From assembly GCA_022316685.1 (NCBI GenBank), contig JAKJHU010000662.1, positions 69,501-133,500 on the forward strand: a DNA stretch of 64,000 nucleotides, read 5' to 3'. A model generated the notes under the pieces. That model saw only the letters and a list, made by a program, of their open reading frames with translations. It had not been told where the DNA came from and searched no databases. Position 1 is the first letter of the stretch; every line of letters begins with the position of its first letter. This document shows, one piece after another, positions 10,946 through 23,665 of the stretch. A program made the translations under genes and the position numbers. This stretch comes from Progne subis subis. Taxonomy: Eukaryota > Chordata > Aves > Passeriformes > Hirundinidae.

Positions 10946-12770
10946 TGAGGTCTGCCCTAGTGTCTCCTATTTTTGACGTGGTCAGCCAAATAAGCTTTAT
11001 TCTGTGACAAAAAGGAATTTCTTTCTGGCTAAATCAGAATCTGACACGATTTTCCTCACATGATAAAGATCAGTTCTTTTCTGGCTGAGAACTCCTACCC
11101 TGTTCAGAAGCAGTTCAGATTCCTGACAAAAGATGAAGTGCAGGGCTGGATCTCATCAAGCCTTCATCCAAAGGAATTTTGCTGGCAACCTTCAGTCCTT
11201 TAGGTTATATCACTCACAACATCAACATCACAGCAGAAAAAAGCCAGGAGTAGAAGTGGAGAGGAATGAATCCACAATATGTAATTTATTGCTGCAATCT
11301 TTAGACCCCAAGTGAGTTAATTTTAAAAAGCTGTCAGGTAATTATTTTGTGCTTTGGGTTTTTTTCTTCTTGACTCGAACAATGAATCATTAAGTAAGTG
11401 AGAGCTTGAAGACACCATGCTGAGGAGAACTGTCTAGCATCAGTAAGCAGAGAAAAATCTGATTCTGATAGCAGCCTCATCAGTTACTACATAATTTAAA
11501 TGGAAGCTGGATAATCCTAAAGGCTTTTAGAATCTCATCTAAACAGTGCTATTACTCATTCTCAAAACATTTTATTGCAGGAAGACCGCTTTTTTATGCT
11601 CTCAGATAAATTTAACAGGATCCCTGTAATTTTATTTTTATGTAAATATGTACACCCCATATATAATAAAATGGTTCACTGCTGAGCATTTAGAGCACAG
11701 GCATCTACAGATCTTTTTACATTGAATATGAACCCTCAAATAAAACCTACACCAATGGACTACTTTTAATTTGGACAGATCCATTCCCTCTCTCTCTTGC
11801 TTCCTAATCAAGCAGTAATTACAATTTACAAAATTCATACTGCCTGACCTATCAGCTTTCTGATTAAGTTCCATCCAATCACTTGACAAAGAAATCTAAT
11901 TTTTATTTTTCTCCCAAGCTTTCCATTTTTATAGAGAGGAGTGACATCTCAACCACGTGAAAGCAAATACACGCAGAAAGAATTCTGCTTTTTTTTCATC
12001 GTGCACCACAAAAAGAAAAAAAAGAAAGAAAAAAAAAAAAGCTTACAATAAAGAATTATGACAAAGCATTAGATGGCCTTGATACATTGTGACACAGAGA
12101 TCCTGACCTGAGTTCAGGGTAAAAATTCTGCTGAAGGTAGCACGATAAGAGAGGTCTCTCAATAAAGGTGAAGAGTTGTCTACCAGTTCCTGATGTACTC
12201 AGGAAATACTTAATTGGTCATTTAATCCCTTTAGTTCCTGCCCTTATGGCGTTGCCAGGCAAACCTGGTGCCAGCAATCTGGGCAATGGCCACAAACCAG
12301 ATGCTTTGAATAAACGAACAGAAGACAACCTGCGAGCAGAGCGTCCCTCCCAGAGCCAGGCTTCCACAAAATAGAAGCAATTTTGCGAAACTTCTCAGTT
12401 TCTATTTTCTAAACACTTTCTCTTTCAGAAAAGTCCCCAGAACTGTCTTCACATCTAGTTATTATTATGTATGTATTTCCTGCTCATTTCCATAAAACTG
12501 CTCATTATTTTTCATTAACGAATGGAATCTGAAACAAATTTAAAGCAGAGAGTTCACTTGCCTTGTAAAATTGACAATATAAAATGAAGCGACCTCTCTA
12601 TGTACATTAATCATTTATCTCAGGGCATTATGCCACATGATTGGAAAATATTCATAATATCAAGGTTCTTTAGCTACAGCAAGTGTATCTTCATCCACAG
12701 GAAACTAATTCTGAAGAAAGATTAAGTACTCAAATTACCTTTTCCCCCCTCCATTATTCCACCTCCAACT
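10946..12770. other. unique AT-rich non-coding DNA
   Basis: No gene or recognised repeat is present. A small A/G-only tract lies at about 12012-12041. Confidence 0.5.
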
Positions 12771-12781
12771 TCTCTCTCTCT

Positions 12782-12831
<50 letters not shown>

Positions 12832-12847
12832 CTTTTTTTCTTTTTTT
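12771..12847 (+). repeat. (TC)n followed by a 47-T homopolymer
   Basis: Alternating TC runs from 12771, then 47 consecutive T at 12785-12831, then T runs broken by C at 12832 and 12840. This is the longest mononucleotide run in the window and a likely site of length error or polymorphism. Confidence 0.97.
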
Positions 12848-13050
12848 AATATAGTTAGAATTGTATATGGGGCACAATTTTTATCTGGTATTTAAATATA
12901 TTTGTACTATCAGTTTTCATTTATTTGTTTTTATGATTAGGGAGTTATTTCACCAGCCAGTTTTCTTGCTGTTTTCTTGCCATTTTCTAGTCAAATATCA
13001 GCTTTTGTAAGACTCAATATTTCAACTGGAAAAAAAAAAAAAAAAATCTG

Positions 13051-13089
13051 TAGAATATATCAGTAGAATATATCGATAGAATATATCTC
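13051..13089 (+). repeat. three tandem 13-bp units (TAGAATATATCNN)
   Basis: The 11-base core TAGAATATATC recurs at 13051, 13064 and 13077, each followed by two variable bases. The array directly follows a 17-A run (13030-13046). It is a minimal minisatellite. Confidence 0.9.
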
Positions 13090-14589
13090 ATCTCAGAGAG
13101 ACAGAAAGAGAATATGGAGATTTACATCACAAGAGAAAGGAATATTTTTATTTTCTTTTTCTGACAAGAGATTTTCAAACAAGTAAGTTTCATTCAGCTG
13201 CCTACTGTGAGGTTCCCCAGCCATTTTCTCTAATGTCCTTTAATCCACTTTGTGCAGAACGCCTGGAAATCCCAGAATGGCAAACACAGAACCTTGCAAG
13301 TGTAGAAAACCCTGAGAGGTCAAAGTGCTCATGGTGCAGAACCTCCCTTGAAACATGGACATCACCAAAGCAGCAGCACGGGCCCATCAGGATGATACAA
13401 TACACTCAGAGCAATGAGGACCTTTGTTTGAAAAATGGGAGTTTAAAACCCTCCTCTGGTCATCCCTGAGGAGCCCATCAACCCAGCAGCCAGCTGAAGA
13501 ATAATTTGGTGGGTTTTTTGTTACGTATTTATATTACTTTTTAGAAAAAAAAAAATTATACTGCTTTTTAGAAAAATATTACTAATCACCTCTGAGGTTG
13601 AACTTAACTTTTGCAGGGCTGTTTCAAAACTCATGAGTTCAGTGGTCGGATTCCAGCCCCACATGTTCTGAATGAGCTGTGAAAATGTTGGGAAGGGAAA
13701 TGTGTGTCCCAGGACCTTTTAACTGTCTCTGGAAGGAAGAAAAGAGACAAGAAACAGAATTCCAGCCCTGAACTGCAACTCTGTGGTGTTCTACATGATC
13801 TGGAGTCATCCTGGCTTTGTCACTGATGACTTTTTGAACAGTAAATATCACACAAATAATGTATGCTTAGTCATCCATGACTTCTAAAATATGAATTATT
13901 AAATATGAAATTGCCAGGAAGTCTTCCTTCCCTTGCAGTCTCTGCCCTCTCTCATTCTTTCAATTTAAAGTCATTATCATTGCATCCTCAGCTCTTTTTC
14001 ACAACTGATTTGCAGACGGGCTGAGGAGCTTATGCTACAACACAAAACAAAGCACATTTCTGGAAGAGTTTCTATGCAAATTTGCAAAAACTAGAGAATA
14101 AAACAAAACAACACGCTCCCCAAAATATTTTCTGTGACAAAGACATCTGTGCCAGAGCAATCCCTGCACAACCAAGCAAGCGCCCTGCAAACATCTACAC
14201 GTCTGCTGTCTCCAGGAGGAGTGACGGAAACACAAGAGAGCAAAATCTGTACTTCATTCCAGATTCCTGCTTCAGCCAGAGGCTACACAGACAACAGGTA
14301 GTCCCCCAGGTTCTTATTTATGTTTTCCTCAGGAGCTGACAACCATTAATAATTCATTCCCTAAATCTCATTTGGGTGTCACCGTGAGTGATGTCACCTT
14401 CAGAAGCACGACGGTGAGCGACTTCCACCCCATCCCTGGCAAGGCCTCATTCTGTCTTGGTTTGCACTCGTGATGAGCTGTCAAACCCAATTTCCTGCCA
14501 GCTCCTTGTCAGAGCTGTGCTTGATGTCAGATATCAAACAACGCCCTTGACGCCTCTCCCTTCGCGCTCCCTCCGCCTTCCGGGGGCTG
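13090..14589. other. unique non-coding DNA
   Basis: No gene or repeat was recognised. Short open frames on both strands around 13200-13470 and 14080-14340 lack support. Confidence 0.5.
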
Positions 14590-14905
14590 CGAGGGAGAGG
14601 GTGACATTTGTGGGCTTGCATCAAACAAAGAGAGCTAATCCACCAACTGCTTTTTTAAACAATCTGTTTACAAACGAATCCCCAATGATTAAGTGCTAAA
14701 TAAATCTGCAAACAGCAGAAATTTCTGCTCTTTCCGCCCTTGAACTACTTTCCAGAAACTTGGTAATCAGCGGCGGTTTTGTTCTGATTATAAGTTATTG
14801 AATGCGATCGTTTTGCATATAAATTCCTCCCTACTTCTGAATTTAAATATACTTTAAATGGCATATTCAGTGAAGCAGACTCCTACATTTGCCATCAGTA
14901 CTGCT
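14590..14905. promoter_or_regulatory. possible conserved enhancer-like element
   Basis: About 300 bp dense in developmental-factor words: TGTTTACAAAC (Fox-like), GATTAAGTG (Nkx-like), CTGATTATAAGTTATTG (homeodomain-like) and TTTTGCATATAAAT (POU-like). It keeps CpGs such as GGCGGTTTTG and GCGATCG in a region where CpG is otherwise rare. I infer a conserved non-coding element. Sequence alone cannot show conservation or activity. Confidence 0.25.
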
Positions 14906-16160
14906 GACAAAAACTGTCTTTTAGAATACCAGTCTGACATATTTTCTAGAAAGTGAAAGTATACTTCATAAAAAAGTACACTTTTCCATGAATTATGCCA
15001 ACATCCTTGTAATATTCCAGTTTATTCCATCCTCTCTGAAGTATGACCAAGACATACTACTAAAAAAACCCCAGCAGCCCCACCTTATATTCAGGATGCC
15101 CGAGGGGACGCATTAATCCTACAAACAAACAAATCCACCCTGTATGTGTGAAACACTATTTTCAGCCCCACAATCATCCTGTGAGGCACATGCACAGAAC
15201 TGCCTATGGAAGTTCCCACAAAAATAATGGGATATACACAGCTCACCTGTGCCCTGCAAAGCTCTGTGTCCACTGTTTTCAGATCTGTTCTGTTCCAGCT
15301 TCCGGGTTAAAAATTGCTACTGCTTTGTTTCTGTGTTTACCTAAGATTTTATGAGAATCTAGGAAAAGAGACACTAAAAATCCCTAACAAAACACTAAAC
15401 CACATTATTTTGTGCACTCTCCCATTAACGCCATTTAAGATTGATGAAAGAAGTTGGGTTTACATTAATTTTTAATTTTATTGAGGTAATTTTTAAAATC
15501 AAATTAATGAACCAGTTTCTACTATCATTGATTTACAAAAAGAATGAAAAAATCAAGTTAGAAATCTTTTCAAATTTCACAGAAGTAATTGAAAACACCA
15601 GCTTCATAGATACATCTTCAGGAAATGTCTTAGGAAAGAAACCAGTAGAAGCAAAGGTCTCAAAAATTTATTGGAATTCTTAATTTCAGAGGCATTAAAA
15701 ATTTATCTGTTGAAGATTTGATCCCTTTGGCTCTTGCTGCTCCGTGGACCTCATGGTAACCCCAAAAAGGCAGCAGCACACTCCTCCTCAACTCCACACT
15801 CCACCTCAAGGTCACGCTGCACTTGCACAGAACTGTTCCCAAAGAACCACCCCAAACTGTCAGGAAAAAGAACAATTGTCTGGAATAATGGAGCAGGAAC
15901 AATGATGGCAGCGCACATCTCCCTGAAATGAGCAGCAGGAGAGCTCTGCCAGGGATGGGCTCCATTGGAACTTTGTTCTGGCCCCAAGACTCTTGTTCTC
16001 CTTTTGTTTGCATCTCCACAGGTGAGTGGGCTTTGATGTCTACAAGAAAGTTCTGACAGGGTGAGACTGTTTTAAATAGGGAGGGGAAGAACTGAGTCAG
16101 CCTTGACCCCACTACTCCTCTGTGCAGGGTTAATCCCTCAACACGCAGTAAAACAGCTGC

Positions 16161-16166
<6 letters not shown>
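14906..16166. other. non-coding DNA, nothing recognised
   Basis: The block is AT-rich. A 150-codon minus-strand frame over 15660-16112 overlaps two other frames and has no recognisable motif, so it is rejected as coding. Confidence 0.5.

Positions 16167-16194
<28 letters not shown>
16167..16194 (+). repeat. 28-A homopolymer
   Basis: Twenty-eight consecutive A. No gene-derived or LINE/SINE body precedes it, so it is not obviously a retrotransposition tail. Confidence 0.97.
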
Positions 16195-16197
<3 letters not shown>

Positions 16198-16789
16198 TTT
16201 TAGAAGTGCAAAAAGGGAAGAATGAGGAATCAATGGCTTTAGGTGAAGATCTTTCCCTATTCTGCTGGCTGGAACAAAGGAGGCATGGCCAGAAATTTCA
16301 TTCACAGAGGACTCCTTTGAAACATACTGCAGCACTGGAACTGCCCAAATGTCTCGACAGCGTTGTACTGGAACAGATTTGACAGCACAGGGCAGACTCA
16401 CAACTTTACTTCCAGGGAAGCTGTGGCAATTCACACTGGCTGAGAACTCAGCCCAATTTTAGAAGACTTCCAATGAATCACTTCTAATACAGTGCAGATG
16501 TAGCAGATGTATCTCTGCAGGATTTCAGACCAGACTTTGGGTATAGAGAATTAGTTACATTTCATAATGACATTATTTCCAGATGTCTGAAAGAGATCAG
16601 AAAAAAACTAACATCTGTTGAGGGACCAAAAATACTGTGTACTTTTAAACATGCAACAAGAAATATATCAAGTTTCAGAAAAGGAAACCGTTCCTAGGAA
16701 AGCTATGTTAATAAAATACACAGGGTTTTCAAGAAAATGTTTTGAGCACAAAGTTGTTCCACCCTTGAGATGCAAATATAAATTTTTCT

Positions 16790-16884
16790 TTTAAAATGCA
16801 TTTTATAATAATTTTATAATATTTTGTAATAATTTATAATAATAATAGAATAATTATTAGAATATTTAATATTATTTTTTTTAA
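16790..16884. repeat. AT-rich low-complexity block
   Basis: TTATAAT/AATAAT words dominate this stretch (for example TTTATAATAATTTTATAA), with almost no G or C. It resembles matrix-attachment or easily unpaired DNA. Function is not shown. Confidence 0.8.
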
Positions 16885-19800
16885 AGCCACACACCTATAT
16901 AAAATCACTTCCTGGAATACGTGGAATGAGACTGGAATGCAACAGGACAAGGATACAAAGATCCCCTTCCATTTCAGTGAGAGGAGTTACAGGTAAAACC
17001 AAGAACCTCATGACCCAAATCACCAAGCACCGAAATGGAATTTTGTGCCTTTCCACTGCACTTCTAGGACCATGCTCAGGACAATGCAGGTCATTCCACT
17101 TGTCTGAGACAACTGGCATTCAAAATACATTTGGAAACTGAACAGGAAAATATAAAAAATACCCTGAGAAATCTAATTTGAGGTAACAATACAATCCTCT
17201 TGGAGTTCACGTATGGATAGATCCAGAATTCTGAGAAATAGGCTAAGTCGAGTTTTCCTGTGGAAGAGAATCCTATTAAATTAATAATTAAGCAGCCTTT
17301 CATACTTTCATGCCTACATTGTGCTAATAAGAACTGGTTTCATGTAGTAACTCCAGAGGGAGTCACAGGCTGACAACAGCTAAAAGCTTCATAAATACCA
17401 GTTGTAACACTTTGCGGTTGCGGATCTGAAACAGCTCAGAAGTGTAGGAAAACCATGATGGATGTGCACTTGGAAAATTAAGGGGTAAGATTAGAGATAT
17501 TTTTTTTCTCCAAGTGAGAGGAATCAAAAGTCAAATACTGGATGTAGCTTCAGCTTTATTGTGAATTCTCAAAAGAAAATCTAAGCAAGCTTTGCCTTTT
17601 TATTAATCTTATTTCCAGATGATGCCTCTGAGCTGTTTCTGGGTGGCCTTTGCTAGAGAGATTTTGAGGCTTGAAAAGTTCTCCTAGGTGTGTCCAATAT
17701 GAGCTTTAAGCAAATAACCAGCTGACATATTTTAAGAGGTGACCTAATTTAAGATCCCTTGTGAACCATTAATTAATTCATCATGTTGATTTATTCCATC
17801 CATTGCCTGCTTTGTCTATTCCCATTACTTCCTAAGAAAATTAAAAATTCTTTTAATTATTAAAGACTAAGGAAGACTTATGAAGCCTTTAATTTATTAA
17901 ACTATTTCTCATGGATTACAAATACATCACACACGAGTAACTTCCCTACAAAAGTTCCAACAGAAAGAAAATATTCCAGAACAATCCTCTCAAAGACTGA
18001 CTGAGCATAACCTCTATTACTGATTCACACCACTGCTCATGAGATGCCAGTTGCAGCTTTTTCCTCTGACTACAGCTGAGAAATCAAGTTTATTCCATGG
18101 CCCTGTGGTGTTTTAAACAAGGTCCACCATGTTGTGGAACAAAATATATATTTCTGACTTTTCACTAACCGTGGTACATTACTAACACTTCAAGGAATCA
18201 ACTTTATGAGCAGGCTGAATTTTGAAAGCACAGCTCGCATCCTCTGCTTGTGTTCCCAACCTCAGCATGCTCCAAATTTCATTCACTCGGACAGCAAGTG
18301 CAGCTGGGGGCGTTTCTCAGTGCAGTGCAAATGGGTCTGGGATTTCTCTGAACTGCCCGTGAAAAGCTCCCAGAGGTGAAGAATTCAATTCTTCTGGTAG
18401 GGCAACTGCTTCTGGTATGAGCTGCTTCCAGGCAGTAGAAAAGTAGAAACCCAGGGCAGAGCAGGAGAACCCACAGCAGATCGCTGTATTTTCCTGAATG
18501 TCTCTGTATAGACACACAACACAAAACAAACAAAACAAACAAACAAACAAAAACTATTCAGAATTTACCCAGCTCTGAAGCTTCAAATCCTGAGATTAAT
18601 AAGATTTGTATTTTATAAAATAGTCACAGCATACAACTACCATTTTTTCATGCAATGACTGTTTTGCTTGTTCAACACATTTTCTTTTCATATGGCAAAT
18701 ATAACCCCTGAGATAAATTTCAGATTGAGGGTGTTAGGTCATTTTTTTGTTCTAACAAAATGATCAATAGATTAAATTAAGGACACCATTCTATAAATTT
18801 GGCTTTCCTCTGTTCTTCAAATTTGGATTCAGATACTTTCATTATAGAAGTTGCAGCAGCCCAAAAATTGAGGTGCCATTGCAAATGGAAATATTCAGAC
18901 TATCAGGAAATCAGGTAAAGTTTCTAGCAAACTGAAAGAACATTAAAAATCATCAAAGAGCTTATTTTAATGAACAATAAAGTTCACACAAGTGAGATAA
19001 TTTTTTTAAAGACCCAAAAATTCCCAATGCTCTTTTCTCTTACAGTACCCATAGAACTTGAATGATGAAAGTTTATGAAACACATGTGGTTTAAGATTGC
19101 ATACATAGATATATATATTTATATATGTATATTTGTCTACATTTCCCCACCCAAATTAACATGAGGTGATTCTGTGTGGTTCGAAAATAAATTTGTTTCA
19201 AAATAACATTAATATCTCTGTATAACCTCCCCTGTTTGAAATAACAAGCATTGCCTGGAGTTGGCTCATTCAACTTTTCTCCCACTTTTGCAAAACCTGA
19301 CAGCTGCTATCAATAAATGAGATATTTTCACAAGATTCCAGGCAGATTTCTTATATGCATCTGCCTTTAGGCTGGGTTTCAGATATTCCAGGCCACCTCC
19401 TGGACTGGGGCAGTATTAAATAAGAGATGTATGTAGAATAAACCCTTCTGTGACTCACATCATATCCAAGTTTTTAGATCATCGTTTTCCCACCATATTC
19501 ACTTCAGACTAATCTGCAACGCTACAAATGTGGGGGTTTCATTGTCAAACACTGACATTCATTTTAATAACTTCAAAATTATGCTCTTGTTTCTTAGGGA
19601 AAAGGAATAATGCTCCCCAGCCCTATTCAGTTATTGTTAATTTAGAGCTGGAGTAAATCTTTGTAGCATGGAAATGGATGTCTGTATTTTTATTTTATTA
19701 CGCATATTAAAAAATGAAAATATCATGATCCGTTCCAAAATTTTATTTGGAGTATCTTCAAAAGTCTGTTCTTTGGTGGAATTAGTCCTAAAGCTTCCCA

Positions 19801-21000
19801 ACGACTTTACATTTGTTTTTCCCCCGCGTGCCATGCTGGCATTCTGCCAGCCTTTTCAGTCTGGGTTTTTTTCCAGCTTTGCTTTTTTGAGCAAAATAGA
19901 GACATGTGAATGGGAAGAAAGCAGACAAACTCTTTTTATCCAAAGCTGCATTTTGAAGCACACAAAAGGAATTAAAAAGTCACAGCCCTAAACATGAACC
20001 AATAATCTTATTAATAAGTAGAGTTTAGGTTAATTTCAAACCCACTCCAAGTAGTTGCAGTTTGCCACTCCTGGCCTTTTTTCTGCCAGACTGAGAGAAG
20101 TCACCCTCTTGGTTTTATTTTAACTTGTTTGATCACTATTTTGTGTGTCTTTGCTCTGACACTCATGACACAAGCCATACTAAACTCAAGCAATACAGTA
20201 GTTCTTCACAGCCACAAATGTTTGTAATAAAAAAAGGGCAACATTTCAATCCCAGCAGTGAATATTTCCAGCATTCCCAATATTTCAGCTGGAATCCAGG
20301 AAATCGAGGGACAAAAATAGAGGTTTAGGCTGAGAGTACCTCAATATGAGCATCCACAGCAAAACCAAAGAGAATTAAAAGCCATTTCTTCTGCACAGCA
20401 CTGTGTAATGTGACGTTATTTGATTACACAGGAAAAGCTGCATCCCTAAAAGTGAAAACCAGAAGGCAGTACAAATAGAAAGTTGTGCTGGATATACTTA
20501 AAGTGCTTTGAACTTGTACAGATATCTTGTTGAATTCAACTGTGTCCAGGCTCCCAGGGAAATGCTTAGCCATGGGCTGAAAGAGCCTGAGACAGATTAG
20601 ACTTTGGTACAAGATCTAATAGCAAACATTAGATCACATTCCAAATTGTAAAAACAAATTAATAAATGGAGGATGTTTTCATGAGATATTTAAAAATGGT
20701 ATTTTCTTCTAAAACAGTTCCACTTCAATAAAAAAGAAGATCATAAGTCAGCTATGATCTTGTATTCAGTTATAAACAGCTGTTGAGTTCTTAAATCTAA
20801 AATGTATCTGGTAAGATACTGGAGCTCCATTTTTCTGTGTGAAAAGCTCAGGACTATATTAACAACTAAAACATGTTCAAACCAACTACACTCAGAGCAC
20901 TTCATTTTTGTTTTACTGCCACCTTTAAAATGCCTCTCTGAATGACTTAATTTCATTTATTTGTTTAAGAGAGCTCCAGAATGAGATAAATCAGAAAACT
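16885..21000. other. unique AT-rich non-coding DNA
   Basis: No gene and no recognised repeat. A short (AAAC)n tract lies at 18523-18552. Short frames such as that at 19668-19991 show no motif. Confidence 0.5.
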
Positions 21001-21001
21001 A

Positions 21002-21058
21002 AAACAAAAAAAACCCAAACCAAACCAACCAAACAAACAAAAAAAAAAAAGCCCACAA
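21002..21058 (+). repeat. A/C-only low-complexity tract
   Basis: Mixed AAACC, CCAACC and AAAC units with no T and no G from about 21001 to 21050. It is one of several same-strand tracts of this type in the window. Confidence 0.85.
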
Positions 21059-21811
21059 AAAAAGCCAACTATGGCAGGTGATTACAAAAAACTTTACCCA
21101 TTGAAGTTTTTTATAAATTTGCTTTTCATAGCACCTTTCAAAATTGCAGGAGAGGATTTTGTATTCACAGATCATCATGGCTCACCCTCTTAATTAGAAT
21201 TCAGTCAAGCTGAAAAGAGAAAAGGGCTGGGGTTGAACCCTCCCCTCCTGTAAGGGTGGTACCAGATAAGGAGAATGGTGTTTTGCAGGTGGGACAAGTC
21301 CCCTTATTTTAGGATTGTCTCCAGCACTGCTTTTATTTTGCAAAAAGAGCTCTCAGTTGTTGGTACCTTATGTGCCTTCCTTCCATGCTGTTAAGTTCAT
21401 GCAAAATTTCATGGCTGTTCCGATGCTCCAAGGAGGAGGCATCAAGCTCCTCCCTAGATCTGAAAATATTTGCTCAAATACTTTTCCCTTCACAGGGATA
21501 ATTTGAGACAGTCTGGCAAGCATGAAATACCCACGGCCACAGCTGGAAGCTGAAGAGGTCTTCAACACAATACATTGACTTTTAGTTCTTAATTTTTGCA
21601 GATATTGTGATTCCTCAAAATCCAGACCAATTTTTTTGTTGAGAAATACAACTGATCTTCAAAGTTTCTTGAAACCTGGGTGCCCCAGGAAACTGGTGCA
21701 GGTTGAAAGTATGTTAATATCTCAGTAAATATTTCTATTGTGCCTTTTTTTCCCCTTCAGATCTTCCAAATCGAAGCAATGTTATCGTTTTTTGACAATT
21801 AAAATAAGTTT

Positions 21812-21827
21812 GGGGGGGAGGGGGGGG
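21812..21827 (+). other. G7-A-G8 run, candidate G-quadruplex
   Basis: Fifteen G and one A in 16 bases. It satisfies the four-G-triplet pattern with one- or two-base loops. It is the only such run on the plus strand and stands alone in AT-rich DNA. Confidence 0.8.
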
Positions 21828-23084
21828 TTAAGTATTCTAAACCTTACCCACATTCAATTACTAATTCCAATTTCTTAGGGAAGAATAAATGTCATAATTT
21901 TGCAGAACCTAGGTAACAATTTTGGATGTTTACTAACTCAGTTAATTGCTAACACTAATGTACTTTTCAAATAAAACCACACCAACTTCAAGCACAATAT
22001 GGAAATGAAAATGTCATTAATTTAGTTAACTGGGAGAAAGAGATTGACTCTACACAATTTGTTTAAAATGCCTGAAACTGCTGAAAAATTGCAAATAGAA
22101 TTATGGAAAAAGAAAGATCTGAGAGCTTAGAACTGAGTGAAAATTATTGCTTTGTATTTATTCTAAAAACAACCTCCTGCTTGCTCTGCGCATGCATCTC
22201 AATTCTAGCATTTGGTTCCATGACTTTCCACAAATCAGGCTGGACTTTTTTAGACTCTCCTTGGAAAGCTGCTGCAGCATCTCCTCAGTTGCTTTAATTG
22301 CTTTCATCCATGCTTTTTCTAATTTGATTATATATTCTTGAAATGCAGCGAACAAAACTGCACACAGTGCTGGAAATTTGAGTGACAAGATTTTGTAAGC
22401 AAAGGGTTTTAGGCTTGGAGAGTCACAGGACCCATTGCTGGGGAATGCACAGTGGACCAGCAGAACAAGGAAGAGGAATAAATAGAGTTTTAGCCATTAA
22501 AATTATTCCATTACAACCATCTGATGATCTTTTGTAAATAATCACCATATCACAAGTGATGAGCAAGAAATATGTAGATTTCAGCGGGGTCTACTAAAAA
22601 GTGAGAGATTAGACCACAAATACTCTGAAGCAGAAGGAAAAATAAAGCTACATTACCATGGCCAGAGTCAGCATTTGGGATGTACCCACACACCCTCAGA
22701 CAGAAACACTTATGAGCTCAGAACTCAGGTAAAACTAAAAAGTCACCTCTAAATCCTACCTCTAAATAAAGATCAGACAGGAAAGAAGCTTTGCCAAAAC
22801 CTGAGAATTACTCCTCATCTTTCAAGGCTGCAGCATCTCTCACATGAACATTTTCTTCCTGCAAATCCTGGCTTCAAATCCTTGGATCCCAGAGCACTTC
22901 CAAGCCCACATTAACCTTGGTTTGCCTCCAACAGCGATCAGGCAAACAAAATAATGCAGCAGCAAAGTCCTGAGAGTCCTTTACAAGGTGTGGAGGCACA
23001 ACCATCAGTTTTGTCCTCAGCAGATTGAAGGGAGCAGCAAGATGCACAGGTGTGGGAAACGGTAAAGCTTCCCTGGCCAATCAC
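21828..23084. other. non-coding DNA, nothing recognised
   Basis: No gene and no confident repeat. The stretch from about 22880 may be the flank of the ERV-like block that follows. Confidence 0.45.
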
Positions 23085-23440
23085 TAAAAAACCCACATAC
23101 ATCTACTTCAAACAATACTTACTTATAAGCTTCCTATAAACAGTACACAGTACTCCATTATTAAACTTAAAACCTTCTACTATCTTATTAAGCATATTTT
23201 TCTACAGCCTTCACCAAACCTAAAAACTCAAACTATTGTTTAATGTCCATATTTGTTGTATCATTGTATCTTCTCTACTTTCATGATTTACAACTACAGC
23301 TATCCCTAAGTTCTCTACTCTTTCTGTTCCTAAAACCTACTTTCACAGCTTCTAAAAATCTTCATACCTCTACTATTTCCCGAGCTTGCAGGGCTGACTT
23401 TTCTCTGTAGCTCTGCAAATGCCATGTGCTGTTTTTTAAG
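23085..23440. mobile_element. G-depleted block, possible ERV-derived fragment
   Basis: From about 23101 to 23380 there are only about 15 G on the plus strand (near 5%), against plentiful C, T and A. The edge is sharp at CCCGAGCTTGCAGGGCTGAC (23380-23399). The wording (CTACTATCTTATTAAGC, CTGTTCCTAAAACCTACTTTC) resembles untranslated parts of songbird ERV elements that I have seen, but I cannot place termini or a family. A mitochondrial insert was considered. No mitochondrial gene was recognised and the frames are full of stops. Confidence 0.4.
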
Positions 23441-23520
23441 ACTGTGCTCTGAAATTGTGATTGACTACAGCATTTCCATCAAGAAACCAAATATATTTAG
23501 GGATTATTTAATTCCAAATT

Positions 23521-23665
23521 AAAAAAAAATCAAACCAAACCAACCAACCAACCAAAAAAAAAAAACAAAAAACCAAAACCAAAAAACCCTCAAAAAACAA
23601 CAACAACAACCACCTACCCAAAACAAAACAAACAAACAAAAAACCACACCAAAACAAACCTAAAT
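23521..23665 (+). repeat. A/C-only low-complexity tract
   Basis: About 145 bp of AACC, AAC, CCAA and AAAC units with almost no G or T. It is irregular rather than a clean microsatellite. Confidence 0.85.

Noticed and set aside
15660..16112. 150-codon minus-strand frame as a gene
   Set aside because: It overlaps 78- and 65-codon frames in other phases and has no recognisable motif.
23097..23400. Nuclear mitochondrial insert
   Set aside because: The G-poor composition suggested it, but no mitochondrial tRNA or gene text was recognised, and ERV-like wording fits better.
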